Virus record (IMG/VR): IMGVR_UViG_3300005532_000007
Coordinates: 24,173 to 88,172 of that record
Source of the DNA: a virus
Direction: 5' to 3' (one strand)
DNA length: 64,000 nucleotides
Shown: positions 24,954-33,183 of the stretch, one piece after another
Layout: each line of letters opens with the position of its first letter
How positions within the stretch are numbered: position 1 is the stretch's first letter
Translations under genes and position numbers: made by a program
The notes under the pieces: generated by a model
Told to the model about the DNA's origin: nothing
Seen by the model: only the letters and a program-made list of their open reading frames with translations
The model's database searches: none

Positions 24954-25137
24954 CGGACCGCCCCGGTTCCTCTGGCTGCGGCGCCCCCGCTCGAACGAGG
25001 ACGCCGCACGTGCCTGCCCAGCGTGACGATCAGCTCTGAAAGCCGCCACCGATGACGCTACCGGTTGTCGCCCGGCGTTGCGCCTTAAGCCCGCGAACCC
25101 GGACAGGTGTCCGCGGATCCGGACAGCGCTCACGGTC

Positions 25138-25383
25138 TCAGCTGTCGCTCGCGTGTTCGCGTAGCCGCTCGACCATCGCCACCAACTCGTCCACGACCTC
25201 CCGCCGCAGCAACCGATCCGGACCGAACACGCCATTGCGCGCGAGCCGCATATCCCGCAGCAGCGCCAGCACCGCGGGCCCGGTGCGGATCCCGAACTGC
25301 GCGAGGGGCCGGGTCAGCTCGGACCAGATGGCGAGCGCGATGTCCTCGTCGTCCTGACCCGGCGGTGTCGGCGGGGGCGTCAC
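25138..25383 (-). CDS. small helical protein
   Basis: 81 residues from a GTG that overlaps the stop of the 27-residue peptide gene. Helical with pairs of Arg and Leu (FGIRTGPAVLALLRDMRLARNGVFGPDRLLRREVVDELVAMVERL). Unknown. The 184 bases to 24953 hold no gene. Confidence 0.45.
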   Translation of the reverse strand: MTPPPTPPGQDDEDIALAIWSELTRPLAQFGIRTGPAVLALLRDMRLARNGVFGPDRLLRREVVDELVAMVERLREHASDS

Positions 25384-25463
25384 GCGCCCACCACTAGGGC
25401 CACGACACCGGCCGCGGCCAACAGCACCGCCAGACCCGTCAGGAACGCCACAGCGAGCCCCAT
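25380..25463 (-). CDS. 27-residue membrane peptide
   Basis: MGLAVAFLTGLAVLLAAAGV then VALVVGA: a single hydrophobic helix. The start directly follows the stop of the preceding gene (TGA-ATG) and is preceded by a strong GGGGAGGG ribosome binding site; its stop overlaps the next gene start. These signs favour translation of this very short gene. It could be a membrane regulatory peptide. Confidence 0.5.
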   Translation of the reverse strand: MGLAVAFLTGLAVLLAAAGVVALVVGA

Positions 25464-25913
25464 TCAGCCCTCCCCTGACCCTGCGTCGCCAGAGCCGTTT
25501 TCGGCGCTGTACGACGCCCACAGACGTCTCCCGCGCGCATCCAGCTCCGCGCCCCACTCAAGGCTCGCCGCCTCCAAGCGCGCCACCTGCTCCCGGCCAC
25601 CCGCAGCGAGCAGCCACACCGGCCGCCGCGGCAATGTCTCATGCCGGTCCGCGACCTCCGTGAACAACAACGGCGGATCCCACACCAGCGTTATCTCCAC
25701 CAGCACGTTCGGGTCGTTCGCGCGCAGCCACCCGAGCAGCTCGCCCAGGCCGGTACACGCCGCCGCCTCGAGGTGCCCCAGGCCCCAGTCCGGCAGTTGC
25801 GCCCGCGCGAACAGCCGGGCATTCTCCGCCGCGGAGTCGTCGGCGAGCAGGGACGTGGAGCGGGTTTGCGCGTTCGTCAGCGCCGTCACCACGCCCGCTC
25901 CGTTTCTGGCCAC
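25464..25913 (-). CDS. hypothetical protein
   Basis: 149 residues; helical N-terminus, then LGHLEAAACTGLGELLGWLRANDPNVLVEITLVWDPPLLFTEV and a mixed C-terminal part. It starts the three-gene leftward group. No family recognised. Confidence 0.45.
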   Translation of the reverse strand: MARNGAGVVTALTNAQTRSTSLLADDSAAENARLFARAQLPDWGLGHLEAAACTGLGELLGWLRANDPNVLVEITLVWDPPLLFTEVADRHETLPRRPVWLLAAGGREQVARLEAASLEWGAELDARGRRLWASYSAENGSGDAGSGEG

Positions 25914-25959
25914 GCCGCATGGTGCCGTGTATTCGTCATGTGACGGACGGTAAACGCGT

Positions 25960-27286
25960 GTGGTGTTGGCTCGGAAGGGCTATTCACGCTCCCGCATATT
26001 GGCTTCCACGTTGCAGCTACGTGCCAACGGTTGCGATGCGTTGCCGGATCGCTGGTTCCTGCTTCACGGACTGGCCAATGCCGAGGTCTCCACAGGCTGC
26101 CACCGCATGCCCTGCGGCGGTAAGGATGTTGCGCGCCGCGTTCACGTCGGCGTGCTCGCGATGGCCGCAGGACGTGCAACGGAAGACGGCTTGGCTCTCG
26201 CGCGACTTCGCGTCCACGTGCCTGCATCGCGAACAGGTCTGGCTCGTGTACGGCGCGGGGACTTTCTTCACCTCCGTCCCGGTGTACCGGGCGGCGGAGC
26301 GTAGAGCTCGTTCGAACAGATACCAGCCCTTGTCGAGGATCGTGCGGTTCAATGCCGTCTTCGCTCGCACGTTTCGGCCGGGCTTCTCGACTGTGCCTGC
26401 AGCAGACGAAGTCATGTTCGTCGTCTTCAAGTTCTCGAGGACTACCACTGCGTATCGCACAGCGATCAAGTGGGCTAGCTGGGCGCAGAAGTCCCTACGC
26501 CTTGCTCGTGTGCGGGCGTAATGTCGTTGGATGAGTAGCCTGACCTGCTTCGACTTGCGGGAATCAATGCAAGATCGAGAACGCCGCTGGAGCAACCGCC
26601 GTAATCGCACGCGCTCTGGGGTGGTAGCAAAGAGGCGGTCATAAAACTCAGCATCGCTCGTGACGACGGCAGCTTTCACGCCTCGGTCGACACCGATCGC
26701 CGATGATGGATCCGCATGGCACTTGGGTGCCGTCTCTTCGTCATCGATACAGAATGAGACGAACCAACGTCCTGCGTCATAACTGACAGTCGCATTGCGG
26801 ATTTGGCCTCCGATAGCACGTGTCCATCGGAACCGCGCCCAACCGATCTTCGGCAGCAGAACGCGAGCCCATCTCTTGTTTAACCTCTCGACACGGATCG
26901 CGTAGCCACGGGGGCATCGGAAGGTTGGCTTCCAGTAGCGCGCCGAGCGCCAATGGATCTTCCACACTCCGTGCGTTCGACAGGCCTTATCCAAGTCACG
27001 CAATGCCTGTTGGAGTACCTCGCGCGGCGCTTCTGCAAGCCAATCAGATTCGCGTCGCGCTTCCGTGAACTGACGGGACTGTTCGTTGTAAGAGATGTAG
27101 GCGTCTTTGCGCCGGTAGATGCGGCGCTGTTCCAGGGCGATGTTCCATACGTATCGGCAAGCTTCCGAGACTCGTTCCGCGTTTGCCTGTTGCTCGGGCG
27201 TGAAATCGAGCAGATACTTTCGTCCCGTCAGCACGCGAACGCCCTCATGAGAGCCATTATATGGCCGAGCACTGACAATCTCCGTG
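25960..27286 (-). mobile_element. IS200/IS605-family element, TnpB only
   Basis: The segment between the gene starting at 25913 and the XRE gene ending at 27287 contains only tnpB and short flanks. No TnpA (HUH transposase) is present, so it is an IS1341-like element dependent on a TnpA in trans. A GCCATATAATGGC hairpin on the minus strand lies just upstream of tnpB (about 27259-27271), consistent with a left-end hairpin. Exact ends cannot be fixed by eye; limits given are approximate. Confidence 0.6.
26017..27240 (-). CDS. tnpB: TnpB, RuvC-type RNA-guided nuclease of IS605 family
   Basis: 407 residues from a GTG. The RuvC acidic residues are all present: Asp185 (IGVDRGVK), Glu269 (VVVLENLK) and Asp365 (HADVNAAR). 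The zinc ribbon C336-x2-C339 ... C355-x2-C358 (CSRCRHVDAKSRESQAVFRCTSCGH) lies between the last two. TnpB enzymes are omega-RNA-guided DNA nucleases that promote retention of their element. The guide RNA would overlap the 3' end of the gene and run left past 26017. Length and motifs suggest an active enzyme. Confidence 0.85.
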   Translation of the reverse strand, partial: VRVLTGRKYLLDFTPEQQANAERVSEACRYVWNIALEQRRIYRRKDAYISYNEQSRQFTEARRESDWLAEAPREVLQQALRDLDKACRTHGVWKIHWRSARYWKPTFRCPRGYAIRVERLNKRWARVLLPKIGWARFRWTRAIGGQIRNATVSYDAGRWFVSFCIDDEETAPKCHADPSSAIGVDRGVKAAVVTSDAEFYDRLFATTPERVRLRRLLQRRSRSCIDSRKSKQVRLLIQRHYARTRARRRDFCAQLAHLIAVRYAVVVLENLKTTNMTSSAAGTVEKPGRNVRAKTALNRTILDKGWYLFERALRSAARYTGTEVKKVPAPYTSQTCSRCRHVDAKSRESQAVFRCTSCGHREHADVNAARNILTAAGHAVAACGDLGIGQSVKQEPAIRQRIATVGT

Positions 27287-28153
27287 CTACACCGATCGGT
27301 CCATGGCCTGGTACTCGGCAGCTGCGGCGCGCAGAAACGCGGCGGCCTGCGCGCCGACCAACGCCACATCCCAGAACCGATCGAACACCCCGCGGTGGTA
27401 GGCGACGTCCTGCGGGTCGTGCAACAGCACCTCACCACTGAGGACTTCGACGGTGACGAACCGGTCGTCGTACAGCACGAACACGTTCAGGGCCATCAGC
27501 GGCCAGCGCGCGGCGAACGGAACCAGGCCGACCTCCACGCTGGGCGCGCCGGCCTCGGCGAGATCCGCCATGTGCCCGCACTGCCCCGCCATCACGCTCA
27601 GGGGTGCGACGCGGGCGCGGATCGCGGTCTCCGTCATCAAGAACACAAACCGGCGCTCCGGATCGCGCAGCGCGTCCTGCCGGGCCATCTTCGCGTCGAT
27701 CACCTGCCCGAACACCCCCGACGGCACCGTGCCCAACGCCGCGAGCGTCGCCTCCGCGTACGCCCGCGTGTGCAGCAACCCCGTCGGCACCGCCGGCAGG
27801 AAATGCCGCATCACCGCAGCCGAACGCTCCAGGCCCGCGAGCTCAGCCTGCTTGCGGTCCATCCCCCGCTGCCGGCTCGCACGACCCGACCGGTACTCCT
27901 GCGCCGCCGACCGCGCGAGCACCAAGACCCGCGCCGCCATCTCCTCGTCAGCGCCGTACGCCTTCAGCAGCCGCTCGACATCCGAGAGCGACGGCAGTGC
28001 GCGCCCCGTCTCCACCCGGGAGATCTGCGACTGCGACATCAGCGCACGGCGTCCCGCTTCGACCCCCGACAAGCCAGTGGCCCCGCGCAGGTCGCGCAGG
28101 GCCTTGGCGAGGTCGCGACGGGTTGCCGCGGCCGGATCCGGCGGTTCAGGCAT
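27287..28153 (-). CDS. XRE-family regulator with DUF5753 domain
   Basis: 288 residues. An N-terminal HTH (about 15-70: LAKALRDLRGATGLSGVEAGRRALMSQSQISRVETGRALPSLSDVERLLKAYG) is followed by a DUF5753-type domain (about 95-288). In actinomycetes this architecture pairs with DUF397- or DUF6879-type partners, sometimes annotated as Scr1-family antitoxin-like. The TnpB element lies just downstream of its stop, so the gene was not broken by the insertion. Confidence 0.75.
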   Translation of the reverse strand: MPEPPDPAAATRRDLAKALRDLRGATGLSGVEAGRRALMSQSQISRVETGRALPSLSDVERLLKAYGADEEMAARVLVLARSAAQEYRSGRASRQRGMDRKQAELAGLERSAAVMRHFLPAVPTGLLHTRAYAEATLAALGTVPSGVFGQVIDAKMARQDALRDPERRFVFLMTETAIRARVAPLSVMAGQCGHMADLAEAGAPSVEVGLVPFAARWPLMALNVFVLYDDRFVTVEVLSGEVLLHDPQDVAYHRGVFDRFWDVALVGAQAAAFLRAAAAEYQAMDRSV

Positions 28154-28665
28154 CAGGGCCGGTAGTCGGCGAACGGGATGGAGGCGGCGATCGCGGCGTC
28201 CCTGGCGCGCAGGAACGGCCCAGGGTCTGTGTCGAGCAGTTCCCGGCCGGTCTGCGTGCCGTCCTGCTCATACAGCATCGCGACCACGGCGGTGTCGTCG
28301 AACAGCCAGAAGTCGAAGTTCGGCAGCGCCTCGGGTCTCGTGGTGCGGGAAAGATCGAGGATCCGCACGTCCTCACCCGCCTGCACGCTGTACGGGTAGT
28401 ACCAGCTCGTTTCGAAACGCAGGTACTCGCTCAATGGCGGGGTGAGCACGTGCACCCGGCCGATGCTTTTGCCTGCGGCGCGGGCGGTACGGATCTTGCG
28501 GTGCCAGTCCTCGTTGATTCCCGCGGGGCGTGGGGCACCGGCGCGGAAGGCGGTCAAGGCCTCGGCTTCCTGCGGCACGAGGTACTGGGGCAGTAGTTCG
28601 AGGCGCCACGCGGAGCGCTGGAAGTCCCGGAAATAGGCGGCCCAGGTCTCACCTTCCAAGCGCAC
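28153..28665 (-). CDS. DUF6879-like protein
   Basis: 170 residues from a GTG; the stop shares one base with the XRE gene start. Contains TWAAYFRDFQRSAWRLELLPQYLVPQE and ILDLSRTTRPEALPNFDFWLFDDTAVVAMLYEQDG, the pattern of the DUF6879 family that sits beside XRE/DUF5753 regulators. Probably its partner; biochemical role unknown. Family number from memory. Confidence 0.6.
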   Translation of the reverse strand: MRLEGETWAAYFRDFQRSAWRLELLPQYLVPQEAEALTAFRAGAPRPAGINEDWHRKIRTARAAGKSIGRVHVLTPPLSEYLRFETSWYYPYSVQAGEDVRILDLSRTTRPEALPNFDFWLFDDTAVVAMLYEQDGTQTGRELLDTDPGPFLRARDAAIAASIPFADYRP

Positions 28666-28873
28666 GCGCGGCCTCCAGCAGGATCTCTCGCGGGATCTCG
28701 ACAATGCCCTCCCCTGTCGGTACCGGGTGGTCGAACACGTAGCCCTGGACAGCGATGCTGCCGGTGGGGGTTTCGTAGACGGTGGGGCAGTCGTCCCCGC
28801 CGCAGGGCGGGTCGTCGTCTCCTGAGGTAGCGGGCGTGGTGGTGCAGGTTCCGGCGAGGCGGGTGAGCTGCAA
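28649..28873 (-). CDS. small hypothetical protein of the XRE/DUF6879 cluster
   Basis: 74 residues, acidic, with a C-G-G-D-D-C core (DDPPCGGDDCPTVYETPTGSIAVQGYV). Its 3' end overlaps the DUF6879-like gene start. Similar short acidic proteins accompany this pair in actinomycetes. Confidence 0.55.
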   Translation of the reverse strand: MQLTRLAGTCTTTPATSGDDDPPCGGDDCPTVYETPTGSIAVQGYVFDHPVPTGEGIVEIPREILLEAARALGR

Positions 28874-29034
28874 GACGGGCTCCTTCGTCAGTGAGCGCTC
28901 TGATGCTGACGGTATTCAGCGTTCGCTTGGCGCGGCAAGCACCCGAGCAGGGTGATTCGCGTTCCCGCATAACCGCGCTGTGGCGAGATGGGATGCTGAG
29001 CCAATGGAAACATCCACTAGCGAAACCGATGCTG

Positions 29035-29586
29035 ATGCCTGAACCGATGCCCACACCCAACGACCACCCGCCGATCCAAGACCTCGTCATCGAGGACATC
29101 GAGAAACGCCGCCGCATCGGCATCCAGACCTACGGCACACCGCTACAGCCGTTCAACGGCCGGCGCAGCCTCGTGGACGCATACGAGGAAGCCCTCGACC
29201 TCGCGATGTACCTGCGTCAGGCGATCTACGAGGCCGAGCACCCGCAGCCGCCACAGCCGTCCGCGACCTGCGGCACGTGCAAAGGTCACGGGTATGTTCC
29301 GGACTGGTCGAACTTCAATCCGGAGTTCGGCGAGCCGAGGCCGAAGCCGTGCCCGACCTGTTCGATCGCTGTCGCGGGCGTCCCGGCTGACCTCGTCGCG
29401 CTGTTCGTCCAGCATGCGGCCTCGGTGGTCTTCGACGAGACGACGCCGGATGACACCCCGATCACTGCGTTGCGCGAGCAGGCGACTGCGCGGGGCCTCG
29501 CCGCGGTCATCCCGCTGATCGAGGCCCGGGCGCTCGATCGGCTGCGACCGTCGGCGGTCGCCGCGACGGGAGCGGAGCGGCCGTGA
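29035..29586 (+). CDS. phage dATP/dGTP-diphosphohydrolase-like N-terminus with zinc motif
   Basis: 183 residues. Residues 10-65 (IQDLVIEDIEKRRRIGIQTYGTPLQPFNGRRSLVDAYEEALDLAMYLRQAIYEAE) match the all-alpha MazG-like phage proteins described as dATP/dGTP diphosphohydrolase domains (E-E-x-x-D core). A DnaJ-like zinc motif follows (CGTCKGHGYVPDWSNF... CPTC), then a helical tail. No good ribosome binding site precedes the ATG, so a slightly different start or leaderless translation is possible. The 161 bases upstream likely carry divergent promoters with 28873. Confidence 0.55.
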   Translation: MPEPMPTPNDHPPIQDLVIEDIEKRRRIGIQTYGTPLQPFNGRRSLVDAYEEALDLAMYLRQAIYEAEHPQPPQPSATCGTCKGHGYVPDWSNFNPEFGEPRPKPCPTCSIAVAGVPADLVALFVQHAASVVFDETTPDDTPITALREQATARGLAAVIPLIEARALDRLRPSAVAATGAERP

Positions 29587-29846
29587 GCGGCGGTATGCCA
29601 GAGTGGGCGCGCACCCCGACGAGCGCCCCGTTCACCCGCGCCGGCTACACCTGCAAGTGGGTGTCCACGCAGTCGCACTATCCGGAATTCCTCGACCCCG
29701 AGGACCCGACGCTGAAAATCGTCGTGTCGGTGCGCGACCGACTGCGGCGCAAACACCTGATCGACTTCGAGCCTGCGGCGTTCTTCCAGATGAGCGACGC
29801 CGTGTTCGCGGCGCAGCTACGTCCGATCGGGAGCGGTGGCGGATGA
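29583..29846 (+). CDS. small hypothetical protein
   Basis: 87 residues from a GTG overlapping the upstream stop (GTGA). Contains KIVVSVRDRLRRKHLIDFEPAAFFQMSDAVFAAQLRP. Unknown; part of a rightward run of coupled small genes (29035-32426). Confidence 0.45.
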   Translation: MSGGMPEWARTPTSAPFTRAGYTCKWVSTQSHYPEFLDPEDPTLKIVVSVRDRLRRKHLIDFEPAAFFQMSDAVFAAQLRPIGSGGG

Positions 29847-30139
29847 CGAACTTCGTACACACCGACGACTACGACCAGAACCCGGAACGCCAGCTCGAGG
29901 ACATGAAACGCCTCGTCGTGCTCCTCATGAACCGGCTCGGCACAGACCGGATCGAGATCGGCTACGACGAGATCTACGAGTCGCAGCTCCAGCGCGCAGA
30001 GATCGTCATCTGGCCCGACCGGATGACGGACAAGCTGATGGTCGCCGTGCGCACGCCCAGACCGGATGAACCAGTGGACACCGAGACGCTCAACGATGCG
30101 ATCATGGGCGCCGTACGGGAGGCACTCACCGATGGCTGA
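29843..30139 (+). CDS. small hypothetical protein
   Basis: 98 residues; the ATG overlaps the upstream stop. Acidic, mixed alpha/beta (RLVVLLMNRLGTDRIEIGYDEIYESQLQRAEIVIWPDRMTDKLMVAVRTP). Unknown. Confidence 0.45.
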   Translation: MTNFVHTDDYDQNPERQLEDMKRLVVLLMNRLGTDRIEIGYDEIYESQLQRAEIVIWPDRMTDKLMVAVRTPRPDEPVDTETLNDAIMGAVREALTDG

Positions 30140-30485
30140 GATCCTGCTGCGCTTGCGCGTCCTCGACCACGGCACGAACGAGCGCGCCAAAACCGACAAG
30201 CGCTGGCAGCGTTCGATCGACGTCGAATTCCTGCCTTCGCTCGGCGATCTCATCCAGCTGTGGGGCCGCGAAGACGGTGTTCTGTCTCCGGTGCGCCGGC
30301 GCTGGTGGCGCCCGGACGGCACGCCGTTGCTCGTGCTCGCGCAGCTGAGCGTGGACAGCCCTTATACGACTCCTCCCCCGGATGAACCCGGTCTCGGGCC
30401 GAGGTGGATTCCGTGGTCTTCGGATAAGGGCGATCTCGCGGCGTGGCTGCGCTCGGCCGGCTGGGCGGTGCTCACCGATGCCTGA
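30132..30485 (+). CDS. small hypothetical protein
   Basis: 117 residues; overlaps both neighbours by eight bases. Beta-rich (EILLRLRVLDHGTNERAKTDKRWQRSIDVEFLPSLGDLIQLW). Unknown. Confidence 0.45.
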   Translation: MAEILLRLRVLDHGTNERAKTDKRWQRSIDVEFLPSLGDLIQLWGREDGVLSPVRRRWWRPDGTPLLVLAQLSVDSPYTTPPPDEPGLGPRWIPWSSDKGDLAAWLRSAGWAVLTDA

Positions 30486-31302
30486 GCCGGTCAATAGCCA
30501 CACAATCCTGATCGACGGACCCATGGCCGGGCACTGCTGGCCGATCCCGCCGGAGTGCAAGTACTCGTACGCGATCACCGTCCCGCAACCGCTCAGCATC
30601 GCCGCGTTCGACCCGGAGAAACTCGCCACGGTCACGGACACGCATGCGTACTACCAGCTGCGCACCGTCACCTTCACGGATCAGCTCGGCCTGGAACACG
30701 CGGTCCGGATCGGCTGGAGCAAGGCAGGTCAGCCGAACCAGCAGGATCTTCTCGAGCACGTCCCGACTGGGCTCGCCGAACAGGGCGTCATCCCGTGGGA
30801 ATACGTCCCGCACACGGTCCTCGACCGCATGGCGAAAGTCCCGATCCTCGAATACGGCGACGTCGCCAAGGACTGCGCGATCACCGTCACCAACCCGTAC
30901 ACCTCCTGCGTCGCAGTCCTCGATGCGTGGTGCGGCTGCGGATGGCGCACCGATCGCGTCGCACTGGACCAGCGATCCTGGCTGCTTCGCGCGGCGTACC
31001 GGCATGCGATCGGGCAGGATGCGCGGCAGGAACGCTTCAAGCAGCCGATCCGGGTCGTGTCCGCGGGCAGTGGCGGGCAGCCGGACTGCTATGCCGGGAT
31101 CGCCGAGGACGAGTTCAACGAGTGCGTGTACGGGAAGTGCCGGCGCTGCAGTTGGCAGACCGAGCAGATCGAGTACTACCGCACGGGACCGTTGCAGGCC
31201 CTGTGCCAGGCGCACACGGGTCCTGATGGGGTTCGGCGTGTGCGGGATCAGTTGCTCGCATCGCTCGGGCTGCCGCCGGCCGGGGAGGCGCGGGATGGCT
31301 GA
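30478..31302 (+). CDS. hypothetical protein with Cys-rich segments
   Basis: 274 residues. Beta-rich N-terminal half (HTILIDGPMAGHCWPIPPECKYSYAITVP, YYQLRTVTFTDQLGLEHAVRIGW). Cys motifs appear in the second half (SCVAVLDAWCGCGWRTD, CVYGKCRRCSWQTEQ), likely a zinc site. It is the largest gene of this rightward run. No family recognised. Confidence 0.5.
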   Translation: MPEPVNSHTILIDGPMAGHCWPIPPECKYSYAITVPQPLSIAAFDPEKLATVTDTHAYYQLRTVTFTDQLGLEHAVRIGWSKAGQPNQQDLLEHVPTGLAEQGVIPWEYVPHTVLDRMAKVPILEYGDVAKDCAITVTNPYTSCVAVLDAWCGCGWRTDRVALDQRSWLLRAAYRHAIGQDARQERFKQPIRVVSAGSGGQPDCYAGIAEDEFNECVYGKCRRCSWQTEQIEYYRTGPLQALCQAHTGPDGVRRVRDQLLASLGLPPAGEARDG

Positions 31303-31555
31303 CGAGCGTCCGGACGATGCCGCGCTCGCGTGGGCGCGCGACCAGGTCGAGCAGGTCGCCGCGAAATACGACGGGTTCGCAGAACACGAAACCAACCCGA
31401 TCCTCGCGACCGCGTTCCAGCTCACCGCGCGGCTGATGCGCCTCGAGCTCTGCGGCGACCTCGACACCGACCTCGGTAAGCGCGTCATCGGCCGGTTTGA
31501 GCCCGGATTCCGCGACGAGCAGCCCGGTGAGACAACGACGAGTATCGATGCCTGA
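31295..31555 (+). CDS. small hypothetical protein
   Basis: 86 residues; the ATG overlaps the upstream stop. Helical (AALAWARDQVEQVAAKYDGFAEHETNPILATAFQLTARLMRLEL). Unknown. Confidence 0.45.
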   Translation: MADERPDDAALAWARDQVEQVAAKYDGFAEHETNPILATAFQLTARLMRLELCGDLDTDLGKRVIGRFEPGFRDEQPGETTTSIDA

Positions 31556-31958
31556 CAACCCGCCGTGGCAGGACGTGCTGGCCGAGTACCAGCGTCTGCT
31601 CGACACGACGCCCCAAGTGCCGCGCGAGATCGCTGCGAGCGACGGTGCGACGGTGGACGCTCTGCTCGCGGGCATTCCCAAATCTGAGCCGGGCGCGCTC
31701 GCCGGCACATTCGGCTCGATCCCGATCGTCATCGACGCGGGCCTGCCACCGGGCCGGGTTGAGCTCCGTGACCGCGACGGCAACGCCACCACCAGGCTGC
31801 GACTGGTGGCCGGGCATTGGTTCGACGAGGACGAACTGGCCGCGGCCGCCGAGTGGGCGCGGCAGATTTCCTTGACGGACAACTTCCGAATCCGCTCGTC
31901 ACTGAGGATTTCCGCAGGTCCGCTCTTTGACGGTCGTTTGCCGCCCCCGGGCGTCTAG
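31548..31958 (+). CDS. hypothetical protein
   Basis: 136 residues; overlaps the upstream gene by eight bases. Contains PWQDVLAEYQRLLDTTPQVPREIAASDG and a beta-rich middle. Unknown. Confidence 0.45.
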   Translation: MPDNPPWQDVLAEYQRLLDTTPQVPREIAASDGATVDALLAGIPKSEPGALAGTFGSIPIVIDAGLPPGRVELRDRDGNATTRLRLVAGHWFDEDELAAAAEWARQISLTDNFRIRSSLRISAGPLFDGRLPPPGV

Positions 31959-31967
31959 GGTCGAGGC

Positions 31968-32426
31968 GTGGACGATGCGCAACAAGGCCGCTGGGTCGAC
32001 GAGCCGCCCTTACGCGAACTCGCCACTCCCCCGCCCCACCTGATCCAGACCCACGGCGCGCAACTCGTGCGCATCTACACAATCGACGACCCAGACCCGC
32101 GCAGACACGAGGGATACACCGAAGCCCTGTTCCTCGCCTGGGCGCCGATCCCCAACAGCAGGGACTGGGCGGTGCTCGCCGCGTGGCTCTCCGCCTGGCA
32201 GGACGGTGTCCGCACCACCGGGAAGGGACGCTACGGCTGGCTGCGGATCGTGATGCCGGCTGATATCGAGAGCGGCCGGGTGCGGGCAGTGAAGCCGTTT
32301 GTGATGGATGAGGATGAATGGCATGGCCACCATCCTTTGGCGGAGTTCTCGATTGCGGTGCGTGCAGCTGTGGCGAGCCTGCCGGAGGGTCTGCGGGAGC
32401 GTGCGGTCAGGCCGCGCGAGACGTGA
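31968..32426 (+). CDS. hypothetical protein
   Basis: 152 residues from a GTG. Contains HGAQLVRIYTIDDPDPRRHEGYTEALFLAWAPIPNSRDWAVLAAWLSAWQDG. It converges with the minus-strand gene 32407-32616 (20-base overlap). Unknown. Confidence 0.45.
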   Translation: MDDAQQGRWVDEPPLRELATPPPHLIQTHGAQLVRIYTIDDPDPRRHEGYTEALFLAWAPIPNSRDWAVLAAWLSAWQDGVRTTGKGRYGWLRIVMPADIESGRVRAVKPFVMDEDEWHGHHPLAEFSIAVRAAVASLPEGLRERAVRPRET

Positions 32427-32616
32427 CGCCGCGGCGGCGCTGGTTGCGTTCCCGGACGGTGCGCAGCGCGGCCATGGGCAGCGCGGCGGCGAGCGTGCCG
32501 ACCGTGAGCAGCGCGGCCAGCGCGTATCCGATTGCGGCGATCCCGAGTGTGAGCAGCCAGAAGAACAAGCCGCCGCTGACTGTGGTACGGCGTGTGGTGC
32601 GCGCGTGCACGCGCAT
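32407..32616 (-). CDS. small two-helix membrane protein
   Basis: 69 residues: basic N-terminus (RVHARTTRRTTV) then hydrophobic GLFFWLLTLGIAAIGYALAALLTVGTLAAALPMAAL and a basic tail (RTVRERNQRRR). Convergent with the gene at 31968. Unknown membrane function. Confidence 0.5.
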   Translation of the reverse strand: MRVHARTTRRTTVSGGLFFWLLTLGIAAIGYALAALLTVGTLAAALPMAALRTVRERNQRRRGVTSRAA

Positions 32617-32692
32617 CGTGGTTTCCCTCCCCTGCGGCGCTTTGCCGCTACAGCACACAATACCCGCGGTCGCCGACTGCCATGCTGGGAGG

Positions 32693-32950
32693 GTGTTCTC
32701 CTTTGGTCCTTTCTCGCCGCTGCAATCGGCCATACGGGCGCAACAGGCGCAGATCGATGCGCACACCAAGCGGCACGATGACGAGCTACTCGGATTGCCG
32801 CCGCGCGGCCCGGAGTTTGGCCGTGCGCCGAGCCATGAGCCGTCGTTTCTACGCCCGGTGGAGGGGCTGCGCCCGTCGCGCGTTCCGAAGTGGCTGATCC
32901 GCTGGCGGTGGGGGCGCTATCGTGTGCGCAGGGTCGGCCGCCAGCAATAG
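32693..32950 (+). CDS. small hypothetical protein
   Basis: 85 residues from a GTG. The Shine-Dalgarno GGGAGG abuts the GTG, which is too close, so the true start is uncertain. Sequence: helix (SPLQSAIRAQQAQIDAHTKRHDDELLG) and basic tail (WLIRWRWGRYRVRR). Possibly a basic nucleic-acid-binding protein. Confidence 0.35.
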   Translation: MFSFGPFSPLQSAIRAQQAQIDAHTKRHDDELLGLPPRGPEFGRAPSHEPSFLRPVEGLRPSRVPKWLIRWRWGRYRVRRVGRQQ

Positions 32951-33183
32951 GAACCATCTTCGCGGGCCGACCCGAGGAACCCCATCTCAAAGAGAGGGGG
33001 ACGCAAAGGGAAGGGAGCCAGACCCTTGAGTCTGGCGGGCTCCGCTAAGCCCCGAGAGGCGGTCCCTGTCCCCCGACGATGCAGGGCGTGCCTCCGATGC
33101 CGTGGCAGTGGCGGCGGGAGCAGGTGGCCCGGCGGGTGCCCTGGCCGACCATGGCCAGGGCATCACGCTTTAAGGTGTCAGGC
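32951..33183 (+). other. structured 5' leader, possible riboswitch
   Basis: 233 gene-free bases before 33184. They include a hairpin-like CCCCATCTCAAAGAGAGGGG directly followed by GGACGCAAAG, an order seen in the first half of c-di-GMP-I (GEMM) riboswitches. A nested stem follows (GGAGCC-AGAC ... GTCT-GGCGGGCTCC, about 33017-33049). The second half does not clearly match GEMM, so this is only a structured-leader candidate. Confidence 0.3.

Noticed and set aside
26000-26600. TnpA or a second IS gene beside tnpB
   Set aside because: No HUH motif or other transposase could be seen on either side.
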